NCBI RefSeq assembly: GCF_004768545.1
Contig: NZ_CP038634.1
Span: 1,364,001-1,428,000, forward strand
Reading direction: 5' to 3'
Length of the DNA stretch: 64,000 nt
Source of the DNA: Cupriavidus oxalaticus
Lineage (GTDB): Bacteria > Pseudomonadota > Gammaproteobacteria > Burkholderiales > Burkholderiaceae
In this document: positions 15,706-24,628 of the stretch, one piece after another
Layout of the letters: each line of letters opens with the position of its first letter
Position numbering within the stretch: the first letter of the stretch is position 1
The notes under the pieces: model-generated
What the model saw: the letters and a program-made list of their open reading frames with translations, nothing else
Told to the model about the DNA's origin: nothing
Databases searched by the model: none
Translations under genes and position numbers: made by a program

Positions 15706-17928
15706 CTAAGCCCGCTTGGTCTGTCCATTGCCGTAATCGGCGAGATAGCGATACTTGCCAAAGTAGCTATGGGACCGGTACCAGCGACCCTCGATCAGAA
15801 GCCCGTTGAACAGCACGCCCTTGACATCGGCGCCAGCCTGCCGGATCGCGCGTTGCGCCGCAACCAGTTCGCCGGTCGTGGTCTTCTCGGCGCGCGCCAC
15901 CAGGAACACGGCGCCAGCCTTGCCTGCCAGGATGCCCGCGTCGGCAGCCACAAGCACTGGCGGCGTATCGATCAGCACCAGGTCATAGCGCGCTTTGAGC
16001 TGCTCAAGCACGGAGTCCATGGCGGGGCTCAGCAGCAGATCTGTCGCGTGTGGTGGTTGCGAGCCGGTCGGTATGAAGTCCAGGCCGGGCACCACTTGCC
16101 GCTGCAATACCTGCTCCAGCGGCGCGCCCATCAGCAGTTCCGTCAAGCCAGGGCCGCGCTTGACATCAAAGGAACTCTGCAGGCTACCGCGGCGCAGGTC
16201 GGCATCAATGAGCACCACGCGGCTTCCGGTCGCGGCAATTGCGGCAAAGTTAGTACAGACAAAGGATTTGCCGACGCCCGGGGCAGGCCCGGTGATCACT
16301 ACCGTCGGGCTGTTGCTCCCGGCCATGGCGAAACGCAATGCGGTACGGAAGCTGCGCAGACTCTCCACCGTGGGATCGTCCGGTTGCTGGAGTGCCAGAA
16401 GGCCGGCGCCGGGTGACAACTGTGACTGTTGTTTGCTGAAGGGGATGGTCGAGTAGACAGTCATCCCTGTCTGCCGCTCGATCTCGTCCGGGTCTGCCAC
16501 GCCGCCCTCGAGCGTATGGCGCACGAAGACCACCAGCAGACCAGCAACCAAGCCCAGCGCGAGCGATAGCCCGGCAATCAGCGCCCGGTCCGGCCGGACC
16601 GGCTTGAGCGGTACCTCCGCCGGGTCGACAATCCGCGCCGTTCCTACCTTGCTCGCCTTGATCAGCTTTAACTGCTGGACCTCGTTCAGCAGGGACTGCA
16701 GCAGCTCGGTGCTGACCTTGACGTCGCGCATCAGCCGCAACACGTTCTGCTCCACGTCCGGCAGCTTCTGGATCCGCCCGGACACTCCGTTCAGCTGGGC
16801 GGTCAGGCCGGAGATCTGGCTGTCGACGAGTGCGACGGCCGGATGAGTTGAAGTAAAGCGCGCAGCCAGTTCCTGGCGCTTTTGCTGCAACTCCTGCAGC
16901 TTGGTCTGAATCTGCACCGACTGACCCAGGATCAGCTTGGACTCCTCGCCGAGGTCGATCGTGCCGCGTTGATTGCGCATCGCGTTATATCGGGTCTCGG
17001 CCGTGTCGACCTGCTGCCTGAGCAGCGGCACCTGCTGCTCGAGAAATGCGAGGGACTTTTCGGCTTCGGCGGCTTTGCGGCGGATGTTCTGTTCAACATA
17101 GGCATTGCCGACTTCGTTGAGGATAGCCGCCGTCATGTCTGGCGAGGCACCTTCCAGAGCCACGCCGATCACGCCGCTATCCTTGCCGCGTTCGCTGATC
17201 GTCAGCTTCTCCTGCAAGCGCGCGATGCCAGCAGCGCGCGCCAGGCGACGCAGCACGAACTGGGTACCGGGACGCCCGTCCAACTGGCTTACCAGCATGG
17301 TGACCGCGCCGTTGGCAGTGGTGATCGTCAATGGCGATCCCACTTTGCCGGTAGCCTCGACATCGTCGCTGGCAAACCGCACCCTGTACTCGTTGTCACC
17401 CAGCGCGGTCAGCAGGATCTTGCGCTCCTCCATCGACGCAGGAACGTCGAGTTGGGACACGGCAATCGATTCATGGCCCCACGCAAAGCCACCCCATCCA
17501 AACAGCCCAGGGTGCGACCGTTCAGGATTGAAGCTGGCGATTACCGGGCCAATCACGGGGAAATAGCGCGGTGCGGCTTCGATATACAGGTGCAGGTTGT
17601 CGACAGCCTTTCCGACCACCATCCGCGAGCGCAGGAGTTCAATCTCCGCGGAAGCGGCGGGTTTGGCATCGGGTCCCGGTGAGATGGAGGCTATGAGCTT
17701 GCTGACGTGGCTACCACCCGAGTCCTCCACTTGCACCGTCATGTTCGTGCGGTAGACGGGCTTGGCCAGGAGGGCATAGGTAAGGCCGACCACGAGGACC
17801 ACGCCGACGACGGACAGGAAGGTCTTTCGATAGCGGGCCAGCAAATCGAGATAGGCGGTAAAGTCCACGGCCGATTGATGCTCGTCCCCGCCAGCGGGAG
17901 CTTGATCCCCGGTACTGACCGTTCTCAT
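15706..17928 (-). CDS. Polysaccharide co-polymerase / BY-type tyrosine autokinase (Wzc, EpsB)
   Basis: The 740-aa inner-membrane protein drives chain-length control and high-molecular-weight EPS export by cycles of tyrosine phosphorylation. It has an N-terminal membrane segment (about 35-55), a Wzz domain with a coiled coil (about 290-400), a second segment (about 445-465) and a cytoplasmic kinase. Walker A is TGPAPGVGKSF (near residue 550), Walker A' is VLIDADLRRG and Walker B is DLVLIDTPPVL. Unlike the copy at 4111-6543 it ends in a tyrosine cluster: WYRSHSYFGKYRYLADYG holds five Tyr. AAGGAG precedes the start, and the ATG overlaps the stop of the phosphatase gene, so wza-wzb-wzc are one operon in the classical order. 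Confidence 0.95.
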   Translation of the reverse strand: MRTVSTGDQAPAGGDEHQSAVDFTAYLDLLARYRKTFLSVVGVVLVVGLTYALLAKPVYRTNMTVQVEDSGGSHVSKLIASISPGPDAKPAASAEIELLRSRMVVGKAVDNLHLYIEAAPRYFPVIGPVIASFNPERSHPGLFGWGGFAWGHESIAVSQLDVPASMEERKILLTALGDNEYRVRFASDDVEATGKVGSPLTITTANGAVTMLVSQLDGRPGTQFVLRRLARAAGIARLQEKLTISERGKDSGVIGVALEGASPDMTAAILNEVGNAYVEQNIRRKAAEAEKSLAFLEQQVPLLRQQVDTAETRYNAMRNQRGTIDLGEESKLILGQSVQIQTKLQELQQKRQELAARFTSTHPAVALVDSQISGLTAQLNGVSGRIQKLPDVEQNVLRLMRDVKVSTELLQSLLNEVQQLKLIKASKVGTARIVDPAEVPLKPVRPDRALIAGLSLALGLVAGLLVVFVRHTLEGGVADPDEIERQTGMTVYSTIPFSKQQSQLSPGAGLLALQQPDDPTVESLRSFRTALRFAMAGSNSPTVVITGPAPGVGKSFVCTNFAAIAATGSRVVLIDADLRRGSLQSSFDVKRGPGLTELLMGAPLEQVLQRQVVPGLDFIPTGSQPPHATDLLLSPAMDSVLEQLKARYDLVLIDTPPVLVAADAGILAGKAGAVFLVARAEKTTTGELVAAQRAIRQAGADVKGVLFNGLLIEGRWYRSHSYFGKYRYLADYGNGQTKRA

Positions 17929-18398
17929 GATACCTCTCCTTGAGCATCAGTTGGTGCAACCTCTGCCAGCCGTGCAGACCATGAAGCAATGCCCTGCTTG
18001 ATCAGTTCCAGAACGATATAAAACATGCTTGGCGAGCATCCGTACGGATCCGGCACATCCGTGGACGTGGATTCGCAAATCCGGTGGGTCTTCCCGCGTG
18101 CCAGCGGGAAAACCCGTTCAAGCTCGTCGCGTTGCTCGCTGTCCATCACGAGGATCAGGTCCGCAGCTGCCACAAGTGCGTCGTTCACAGCGCGGGCGCG
18201 GTGACTGGCAATATCGAGGCCCTCGCGCGCAAGCAGCCTGACAGCGCTTGGGTCCGCGGGTGCGCCGACCGGCGGAGCGAGTCCGGCCGAAGCTACCTCG
18301 CATGCGGGCAGAAGTTGGCTCAGCAGGCAGGCCGCCATGGGGCTGCGACAGACGTTGCCGATGCAAATCACCAGGATCGAGCGAGTCATGTTTCGCAT
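17925..18398 (-). CDS. Low-molecular-weight protein-tyrosine phosphatase (Wzb, EpsP)
   Basis: The 157-aa cytosolic enzyme dephosphorylates the Wzc kinase tail. The P-loop CIGNVCRSP (CX5R) lies near residue 12 and the general acid Asp in DVPDPYG near residue 115. Both are intact. The length fits the family (about 150). The start is 5 bp behind the Wza stop; a second ATG three codons in is an alternative. The stop overlaps the start of the kinase gene by four bases, which fixes a tight wza-wzb-wzc operon. Confidence 0.95.
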   Translation of the reverse strand: MRNMTRSILVICIGNVCRSPMAACLLSQLLPACEVASAGLAPPVGAPADPSAVRLLAREGLDIASHRARAVNDALVAAADLILVMDSEQRDELERVFPLARGKTHRICESTSTDVPDPYGCSPSMFYIVLELIKQGIASWSARLAEVAPTDAQGEVS

Positions 18399-18402
18399 CC
18401 CG

Positions 18403-19575
18403 CTATTTGATTGCCGTGGCAGTACTGAACACAGGCTGCGTGCTCGGCAACAACTGGTTGATCACACGGCTCCAGCGGACCACCTCACGTGCGTCCACAT
18501 AGACCACATCTTTCGGTTCCAGCTCGAAGCCCTCGGCGATAGCCAGCGCCGCCGGAGAGTTGCTGTTCAGATGGAAGATGTTGGGTTCGCCATCGGCCGC
18601 CTTGCGGATGACGTAGATCTGTTCCGCATTGGCCGAACTCGGATTGACACCGCCGGCATCGCCAAGTGCTTCGTTCAGTGTCATCCGTCCATTGCGCATG
18701 AGCAGGGAGGCCGGGCGCACCACTTCGCCGGTGACGAAGATCTTGTTGTCCTCGCGCTGTTCCACGCGGACGATGTCGCCCGAGCGCAGCAGAATGCGGG
18801 ACGGATCAATACCCCTGGCAAGCAGCGCAGGAATGTTGACATACCAGCTACGCTCGCCGCGGGTAACGCGGATGCGGCTGTTGTCACCGGTCAGATTCAG
18901 CACGCCGCCGGCGCGATTGAGCGCTTCCACCAGCGTCATGGGCGCGTCATCGATGGCCTGCATGCCAGGCGTCTTGACTTCTCCGTCAACATAGACACGC
19001 TGGCTACGAAAGCCGAGCACCCGCACCGTCATCTGGGGGTTCCTGACCACTCGCGACAGAACCCGCGCCATCTGGTCGCGAACCTCGTTTGCTGTCTTCC
19101 CACCCACCTTCATGACGCCGGCGTAGGGGAATTGGATATCGCCCTGTGCGCTGACCACATAACCCGGCACGTTGGCGCCGCCGCTGGACTGCGGGATTTC
19201 GAAGGCGGCGCCGATGCTGTAGGTCTGCGTGGGAAACACCAGTTCCGGATGGTCCCACACCACGACCGAGATGATGTCGCCAGGGCCGATCTGATAAGGC
19301 CGCGGTGTGGCGAACAGTTCTTCGACCCGCTCATTGTCTGTACGAACCTTGCTGCGTTGGGCTTTCACCAGATCGAGGGTGATCGGTGTCACCTTGGGTA
19401 CGACATCGGGACCGATTGCGCTCACCACTGCATTGGTGCCGAAGTACATGCCCGGCGAAGCAGAGCAGGCTGCAAGCAGGCCGGTGGCGACAAGTATCGA
19501 CAGACTGGAAGCGATGTTGTGGCGATGGGTAGCCAGGATGATTCGGGAATGCATGCGCCAATTGACTGGTCTCAC
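18403..19575 (-). CDS. Outer-membrane polysaccharide export lipoprotein (Wza/OPX)
   Basis: The 390-aa protein is the outer-membrane exit pore for EPS. A signal peptide ends in a lipobox (TGLLAAC, Cys near residue 39). The poly_export domain follows (PYQIGPGDIISVVVWDHPEL, about 100-215), then SLBB-like domains (VYVDGEVKTPGMQ, VTGEVVRPASLL). The C-terminus WSRVINQLLPSTQPV fits the amphipathic alpha-barrel helix. I use the GTG at 19575 because AAGGAG lies six bases upstream. The ATG at 19554 has no site and would shorten the signal peptide. The frame is open much further upstream, but that part has no family features. It is the first gene of the wza-wzb-wzc operon. Confidence 0.93.
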   Translation of the reverse strand: MRPVNWRMHSRIILATHRHNIASSLSILVATGLLAACSASPGMYFGTNAVVSAIGPDVVPKVTPITLDLVKAQRSKVRTDNERVEELFATPRPYQIGPGDIISVVVWDHPELVFPTQTYSIGAAFEIPQSSGGANVPGYVVSAQGDIQFPYAGVMKVGGKTANEVRDQMARVLSRVVRNPQMTVRVLGFRSQRVYVDGEVKTPGMQAIDDAPMTLVEALNRAGGVLNLTGDNSRIRVTRGERSWYVNIPALLARGIDPSRILLRSGDIVRVEQREDNKIFVTGEVVRPASLLMRNGRMTLNEALGDAGGVNPSSANAEQIYVIRKAADGEPNIFHLNSNSPAALAIAEGFELEPKDVVYVDAREVVRWSRVINQLLPSTQPVFSTATAIK

Positions 19576-19838
19576 GGCGGTCTCCTTACTGATGGCAGCG
19601 GACAACGCATCGCATCTGCCATGCCCTGATGCTTTGCATCGTAGGAGGGGCAGCTCCATGCTTCGGTGCGTTGTCGCACGTTGAATGTTCGGACGTGAAA
19701 GCTGTACTGCCGCGAGCGCCAGCCTTCGCCCAGTGGGCCCCTCCGTTCGCTGCATCTCGCTTCCTGCAGTAAAGGTGCAAAGGCCAGCACTGGTCTTCCA
19801 GCCCGTGTGCAATGCACGGAGCCTCGATATCGACCAGG

Positions 19839-21089
19839 TCAGGACACCGGGTTGGCCTGAGGTCTGCATGCTTCGTCCAGCACACCAGCCAGGCGCTGCG
19901 CCAGCAGCTGGAAGCTGTGGTTGCGCTCGACATATTCGCGGCCGGCGCGCCCCATACGCAGGCGAGCCTCGAGCGGCGCTGCGGCGATGCTGATGATGGC
20001 GTCGGCAAGCGCCTCCGGCTGCTCCGCGGCCACTGTCAATCCCGCCGTCGAGTCGGCCACCGGATTATTGGAGGCATTGGAGGCAATGACGATGGGCCGG
20101 CCCGCAGCCAGGTAGTCAAACAGCTTGTTCATGCTGATGCCGTACCGGTACAACTGTGGCAGGTCGCGCACGGCGATGACAAAGGCATCGGCCTCCATTG
20201 CCACAGCCGGAATGCGGGTCTTCGGTACGGGGGGCTCAAAGATGACATTGCACAAGCCGAGTTGCTGCGCCTGCGCCATCAGCGCAGGCTTGAGGCCGCC
20301 ATCTCCAACCATGCGCAGGATGATGTGCCGCCCCTCTGGCCGCTGCTGCACAAGCTTCATTGCCTGCAGCACATTGTCCAGGCCGTTGGCTTGCCCGTGG
20401 GCGCCGAAATACATCAGCGTAAAACGCTCGGACGGCGCGACGGTGCGTGCAGGCGTGGGCGGCGGGAACAGCGACAGGTCCACGCCGTTGGGTATCCAGG
20501 TTATGCGCTCTTTCGGGATGCCCAGCGGCGCGATGTACTCCCACGCGTGCGGCAGCAGCACGACGATGCGAGTGGCACGCCGATACAGCCAAAGCTCGAG
20601 CTTGCGCAGCGCCCAGGTAAGGAAATCCCCTTCGCGCAGGCGACCCATGTCCACGAGCGTCTGCGGCCACAGGTCACGCACCTCGAACACGAACGGGACC
20701 TTGAAGCGGTGCGCCAGCAAGGCGCCCGCCGCCGCGGCGAAGGGGTGTACGCTGGAGCCGATCACCACGTCGGGACGCGGCAGGCCACGCGTGGTCCGCC
20801 GCCGCAAGGCGCGCCAGCTGTAGGCCAGCATGTTGAGGATGCGGCCAGCGCCATTGCCTTCGTATGTGGGCGTACGTACCCAGAGGAAAGACACATCGCG
20901 AATACTGTCAAGGCGCGACAACCTGCCCGCCTCCAGATGCCGTTCCCTTGCGCCGACCGCGTTGGCCGCGATAACGGTTGCCTGCCAGCCGGACGACCTC
21001 AGGTGCTCTGCCAGGTGGAAGTGTCTCGTACCGCCGGGGCTGCTGCCGGGTTCCAGGGCATAGTGATTGAGAATCCAGACGTGCTTCAT
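19839..21089 (-). CDS. Glycosyltransferase family 4, WcaI-like
   Basis: The 416-aa cytoplasmic enzyme has the GT-B fold: an N-terminal domain starting MKHVWILNHYALEP and SPGGTRHFHLAEHL, and a donor-binding domain with YFGAHGQANGLDNVLQAM and the family 4 E-x7-E region (about 325-345). It transfers a sugar from a nucleotide donor to the lipid-linked repeat unit. The ATG at 21089 opens the domain. The open frame extends to 21293, but that part runs through a 12-bp tandem repeat and has no homologous features. The gene lies 263 bp upstream of wza on the same strand. Its long 5' region carries a copy of the TGATTAGATG motif (21291-21300). Confidence 0.9.
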   Translation of the reverse strand: MKHVWILNHYALEPGSSPGGTRHFHLAEHLRSSGWQATVIAANAVGARERHLEAGRLSRLDSIRDVSFLWVRTPTYEGNGAGRILNMLAYSWRALRRRTTRGLPRPDVVIGSSVHPFAAAAGALLAHRFKVPFVFEVRDLWPQTLVDMGRLREGDFLTWALRKLELWLYRRATRIVVLLPHAWEYIAPLGIPKERITWIPNGVDLSLFPPPTPARTVAPSERFTLMYFGAHGQANGLDNVLQAMKLVQQRPEGRHIILRMVGDGGLKPALMAQAQQLGLCNVIFEPPVPKTRIPAVAMEADAFVIAVRDLPQLYRYGISMNKLFDYLAAGRPIVIASNASNNPVADSTAGLTVAAEQPEALADAIISIAAAPLEARLRMGRAGREYVERNHSFQLLAQRLAGVLDEACRPQANPVS

Positions 21090-21582
21090 GGAGGGACCGG
21101 ATCGTTGGATGCTGGCGCACATGTCATTGGCGGGCTTCGCCCGGTTGGCCGACCCGGCCCGCAGGGTGGGCCACCAGGGCAGACGCGGGCCTGACAATAG
21201 CTGATCCTGCCGCGACCGCATGTGGACGCGCAGGGCCATGGTCAGGGCCATGGTCAGGGCCGGATGAGTACTTTCCCATCCGCCCGAATACATCTAATCA
21301 GAGTCCGACGCCCCGTGAAAGCGCATAGCGTGGCCCAGACCACACTGCCCGGCATCGCACCGCGGCAGCCTCGCGGGTGCGGCAGGAAAGCGCGCGCGCC
21401 TTGCGTTCGGCGTCACACCCAGCTTCATTGCGGGCACGGTAGCGAGTCCCGATAATCTTCTCTGTCAGCGCAGTCGGCTGTGGCTCGGCCATCCGGTTTG
21501 CCATGTGCTGTCCATGCCCTGCTCAAAGCCGTGCACAGACGTCGTTCAATCAGACGCCGGCATTCTCACTCTGGAATTCCCT
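21090..21582. other. Divergent intergenic region with short tandem repeat and conserved motif
   Basis: The stretch separates the GT4 gene from the deacetylase gene. It holds a tandem repeat of CAGGGCCATGGT (two full copies and a part, 21231-21261) and copy A of the TGATTAGATG motif, facing the GT4 gene. I see no other gene or RNA. Confidence 0.5.
21291..21300 (-). promoter_or_regulatory. TGATTAGATG motif, copy A
   Basis: On the minus strand the motif reads CTCTGATTAGATGTATT, about 202 bp upstream of the GT4 start. The same core stands upstream of the Wzy gene (27046-27055) and the ATP-grasp gene (36699-36708), with one mismatch before the aminotransferase (41891-41900). It always points to the downstream EPS gene, so it is a candidate activator site or promoter element. 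Confidence 0.5.
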
Positions 21583-22935
21583 ATGAAGCACATGACTGAG
21601 GAAACCCTCTCCTGGCTGCAGCGGATTCTCGCGGAGCGGTTTGGCCATGGTTTTCAGTTGCAAGGTACCGACGCGGGCTTTGTCCGCTTGAGCCTTGCTG
21701 GTTGCGGCGAGGGATCGATCGAGATTGCCGCTGACCCCGTCACCTTCAAGCGCGCGGACTCGGCGCTCGCCTTTACAACCTGGGATGCACTTGCCGAGGG
21801 GTGGCAGACGGCCCTGCGCGGACCTTTGCCGGCGCCAGGCCTCGCGCGCGCTCCGTCGCCGCTGATCGAGTCGACGCCGGCTGGCTATCGAATCCACTAT
21901 GACGTTCTCGGTCTTTGCTACTGGATGCTGTCGCGCCAGGAGGAGGTTGGCCGCACCGACCTGGATAAATACAGGCGCTTCCCGGCGAGCGGCTCGCATG
22001 CCCACAGGCATGGCTACCTGGAGCGACCGGTGGTGGATGAGTGGTTGCATATCCTTGGGCAGGTGATCAGGCGACAGTGGCCAGAACTGCAGCTCAGGCA
22101 GCTTCGGCCCGGCATGAAGGTGTCGCATGACGTGGATGTTCCCAGTCGTTATGGTTTTGGCTCCGCGGCGCGAATGCTCCGCCGCATGGCCGGCGACATT
22201 CTGATTCGCCGGGACGTACGGAGCGTGCTGCAGGCCCCGGTCATCAGGATGAAGACGCGCACCGCGCTGCATCCCGGCGATCGGGTCAATACCTTTGACT
22301 GGATCATGGATGTTTCCGAGCGCCATGAACTGGTCAGCGCCTTCTACTTCATCTGCGGCCGCACCCACCCAGGCATGGATGCCGACTACGAGCCGGAGCA
22401 TCCTGCGATACGCGGATTGATGCAGCGTATCCATGCCCGTGGTCATGAGATCGGCCTGCATCCGAGCTTCAATACCTATCAGGCCCCCGGCGCGGTGCAG
22501 GCGGAGGCAATCCGGCTGCGGCGGGTATGCGAGCAAGAGAAGATCGAGCAGGAGGTCTGGGGCGGACGCATGCACTATCTGCGCTGGGAGCACCCGACCA
22601 CGATGCTCGGTTGGGAGCAGGCGGGCATGACCTACGACAGCACGCTCAGCTATGCCGACCACGCCGGATTCCGCTGCGGCACCTGCTTCGAATATCCGGC
22701 CTTCGATCCGGTGGCAGGCAAGGCCCTGAACCTGCGCATTCGCCCGTTGATTGCCATGGAAGGCACCGTCATGGGTTATATGGGGCTTGGAACCGGCGAG
22801 GCGGCATGGAGCAAGTTCCGGGAGCTGAAGGACACCTGCAATGCGGTGAATGGCTGCTTTACCATGCTGTGGCATAACTCGTCGCTCGGCAAAGCCGAGG
22901 AGCGCGAGCTGTACCAGGCTGTCGTCGCCCACTGA
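21583..22935 (+). CDS. Polysaccharide deacetylase family protein
   Basis: The 450-aa protein has an N-terminal domain of the kind found before deacetylases of EPS loci (about 1-190) and a C-terminal NodB-like barrel. Metal and catalytic residues are visible in KVSHDVDVPSRYG (the Asp-Asp pair), in ARGHEIGLHPSFNTY (His-x4-His type) and near the end in LWHNSSLG. It would remove N-acetyl groups from a GlcNAc-type sugar, which would free amino groups. No signal peptide is seen, so action on a lipid-linked intermediate in the cytoplasm is possible; pseudo-enzymes also exist in this subfamily. Starts at 21583 or 21592 are both possible. It converges with the exported protein at 23024. Confidence 0.8.
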   Translation: MKHMTEETLSWLQRILAERFGHGFQLQGTDAGFVRLSLAGCGEGSIEIAADPVTFKRADSALAFTTWDALAEGWQTALRGPLPAPGLARAPSPLIESTPAGYRIHYDVLGLCYWMLSRQEEVGRTDLDKYRRFPASGSHAHRHGYLERPVVDEWLHILGQVIRRQWPELQLRQLRPGMKVSHDVDVPSRYGFGSAARMLRRMAGDILIRRDVRSVLQAPVIRMKTRTALHPGDRVNTFDWIMDVSERHELVSAFYFICGRTHPGMDADYEPEHPAIRGLMQRIHARGHEIGLHPSFNTYQAPGAVQAEAIRLRRVCEQEKIEQEVWGGRMHYLRWEHPTTMLGWEQAGMTYDSTLSYADHAGFRCGTCFEYPAFDPVAGKALNLRIRPLIAMEGTVMGYMGLGTGEAAWSKFRELKDTCNAVNGCFTMLWHNSSLGKAEERELYQAVVAH

Positions 22936-22983
22936 CAAGCTGTCGCGTCAGCGAGCCACGATCGCCCCACCCCTGCCGCCCGG

Positions 22984-23010
22984 CCGCGCGCGATGGAAAC
23001 GAGCGCGCGG
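22984..23010. terminator. Hairpin between convergent genes
   Basis: CCGCGCGC (22984-22991) pairs with GCGCGCGG (23003-23010) across an 11-nt loop, in the 88-bp gap between two convergent stops. It is placed as a bidirectional terminator would be. No T-run follows, so this is an inference. Confidence 0.4.
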
Positions 23011-23023
23011 TTGGCTCGTCCCT

Positions 23024-24577
23024 TCAGCGCGCGCCGCCGCGGCGCACCAGCGTAGGCCAGAACATCATCTCGGCAAGCATGCGCCCGCTGTCGCCGGGCT
23101 GCCTGGCAAAGCCGGGGTAATGGGCTGCAACGAAGTCCCGGTCTTCCTTGCGCGACGACTGGGTAATGTCGTACAAGCGCACACCCAGCGCGTGCATGGC
23201 TGGCCAGGTTGCATAGCCACCGGTGGGGAATGACTCAGACAGGCCATACGGTGGATAGCCCTCCGCGCAACTGCCGGTACCGTTGTCGTAATTCACCCGA
23301 TACCAGCCGTTGGCGCCACTGAAGTAGTTGGCGAACAGGGGGCGAGCCCGATCCTGATTCCAGACGCGAAGACTGAACTGGCGTGCAAAGGCAGCCATGG
23401 TGTCTTGCGAGGGCAAACTCGCCGGGTCTATACCGTAGACCTGGACCATGGCCGCACGATTGCGCTCGATGGCATCAAAGAAATGTACCAGCCGTCGTGC
23501 GTGGCTGATGTCCCAGCCGATGTTGGCGACCGGCGCGAAGCGCTCGGCTGGAATATGCGTCTGCGCCGTGACCAGCTCGGGTCTGGCCGGATCGCGCTTG
23601 CACACCACGGGCTTGTCCCGCCCGGTGTAGGAGGCATACCGGTTTGTGTCATAAAGCCGCCAGAATCCCGCATCAAGATCGGCCACCCTGATGCCCTTGC
23701 CGGTCTTGCCCTCCGGGTCAGGAAGCGCCTGTACAGTAGTACGAGCCGCAACCAGGCGCAGCAACAAGTCCAGGTGTGCTTTCATGGTGGCAATACTGCC
23801 GTCATTCAGGCCCACCGCCTGGGCAAGCCGAGGCCGCGCGGCCAGCATGCCGGCCAGATCCGCGTAGATGGCAATCTGCCAAAGCTCCTTGTCGGTCAGG
23901 AACAATTCCGACGAGGTATTTTTTACATCCTCCGGCCTGGCGGCGATCCGCTTGCGCAACGCGTCCTGCGCCGCAGGCGTGTTCCAGCGTTCCAGGTGCT
24001 CGCGCGCGATGCGTGCCGTCTGCTCGACAAAGTCGTTGGGAGCCCCCGTCCGAACCTCGCGGCTCATGCCGTTGGCAAGGCTGCTCGCGAAGGCCAGGAA
24101 CTGGGTGCTGTTGAGCAACACCTCGGTATTGCGCAGCCGGATGCTGTGGCTGCACTCGGGGCCACCGCGGCATATCCAGGCCCGCCCTGGCTGGTCGCCG
24201 GGCGCGGGTGCAAGCTGTGCATAAGTGCTGGCAACCAGGCCGGCCAACTGGGCCTGGCGCGCGCTGCGCTGGCAACGTTGTGCCATGGCCAGCAAGTTAT
24301 GAAAGAAGACCTCTAGGTGATATAGCGCATAGGTGTCGCCTTGCTTCACCAGCCGTTCCGCGATCAGCTGCTGTTGCACGAAGACGAACCCGCTTTCGTC
24401 CCAGCGGCGCCAGACCAGGCCTTCGACAGGGCCACCGCATTCCAGCGCGGCCGGCATCACACCGCCAGACTGCGCCTGCGCCGCTGGCACGCTACAGGCC
24501 AGCAGTACAACCAGGCTACCGGCGCGCAGCAGAGCGCGCGCAAGAGGTCGACGGGCGCGTGCGTTGTGCTTGCTCAT
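23024..24577 (-). CDS. Large exported protein of unknown function in the EPS locus
   Basis: I do not recognise the family. The 517-aa protein has a clear Sec signal peptide (ALLRAGSLVVLLACSVPAAQA, cleavage after about residue 36) and a mature part rich in helices, aromatic residues and a few cysteines (CGG, WICRGGPECSHSIRLRN, GTGSCAEG). The helical, Trp/Tyr-rich build resembles alpha/alpha-toroid enzymes such as polysaccharide lyases or epimerases. The Cys-rich piece could bind a metal or form disulfides. The start has AAGGAG eight bases upstream. It is the last gene of the minus-strand run 23024-28285 or its own unit, 51 bp behind a FemAB-like gene. A periplasmic enzyme that cuts or modifies the EPS is my guess from context. 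Confidence 0.75.
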   Translation of the reverse strand: MSKHNARARRPLARALLRAGSLVVLLACSVPAAQAQSGGVMPAALECGGPVEGLVWRRWDESGFVFVQQQLIAERLVKQGDTYALYHLEVFFHNLLAMAQRCQRSARQAQLAGLVASTYAQLAPAPGDQPGRAWICRGGPECSHSIRLRNTEVLLNSTQFLAFASSLANGMSREVRTGAPNDFVEQTARIAREHLERWNTPAAQDALRKRIAARPEDVKNTSSELFLTDKELWQIAIYADLAGMLAARPRLAQAVGLNDGSIATMKAHLDLLLRLVAARTTVQALPDPEGKTGKGIRVADLDAGFWRLYDTNRYASYTGRDKPVVCKRDPARPELVTAQTHIPAERFAPVANIGWDISHARRLVHFFDAIERNRAAMVQVYGIDPASLPSQDTMAAFARQFSLRVWNQDRARPLFANYFSGANGWYRVNYDNGTGSCAEGYPPYGLSESFPTGGYATWPAMHALGVRLYDITQSSRKEDRDFVAAHYPGFARQPGDSGRMLAEMMFWPTLVRRGGAR

Positions 24578-24628
24578 GCCAGCATCTCCTTGTAAAAGCG
24601 CGGGCGCTTTGCTTTCCCGGCGGCACGG

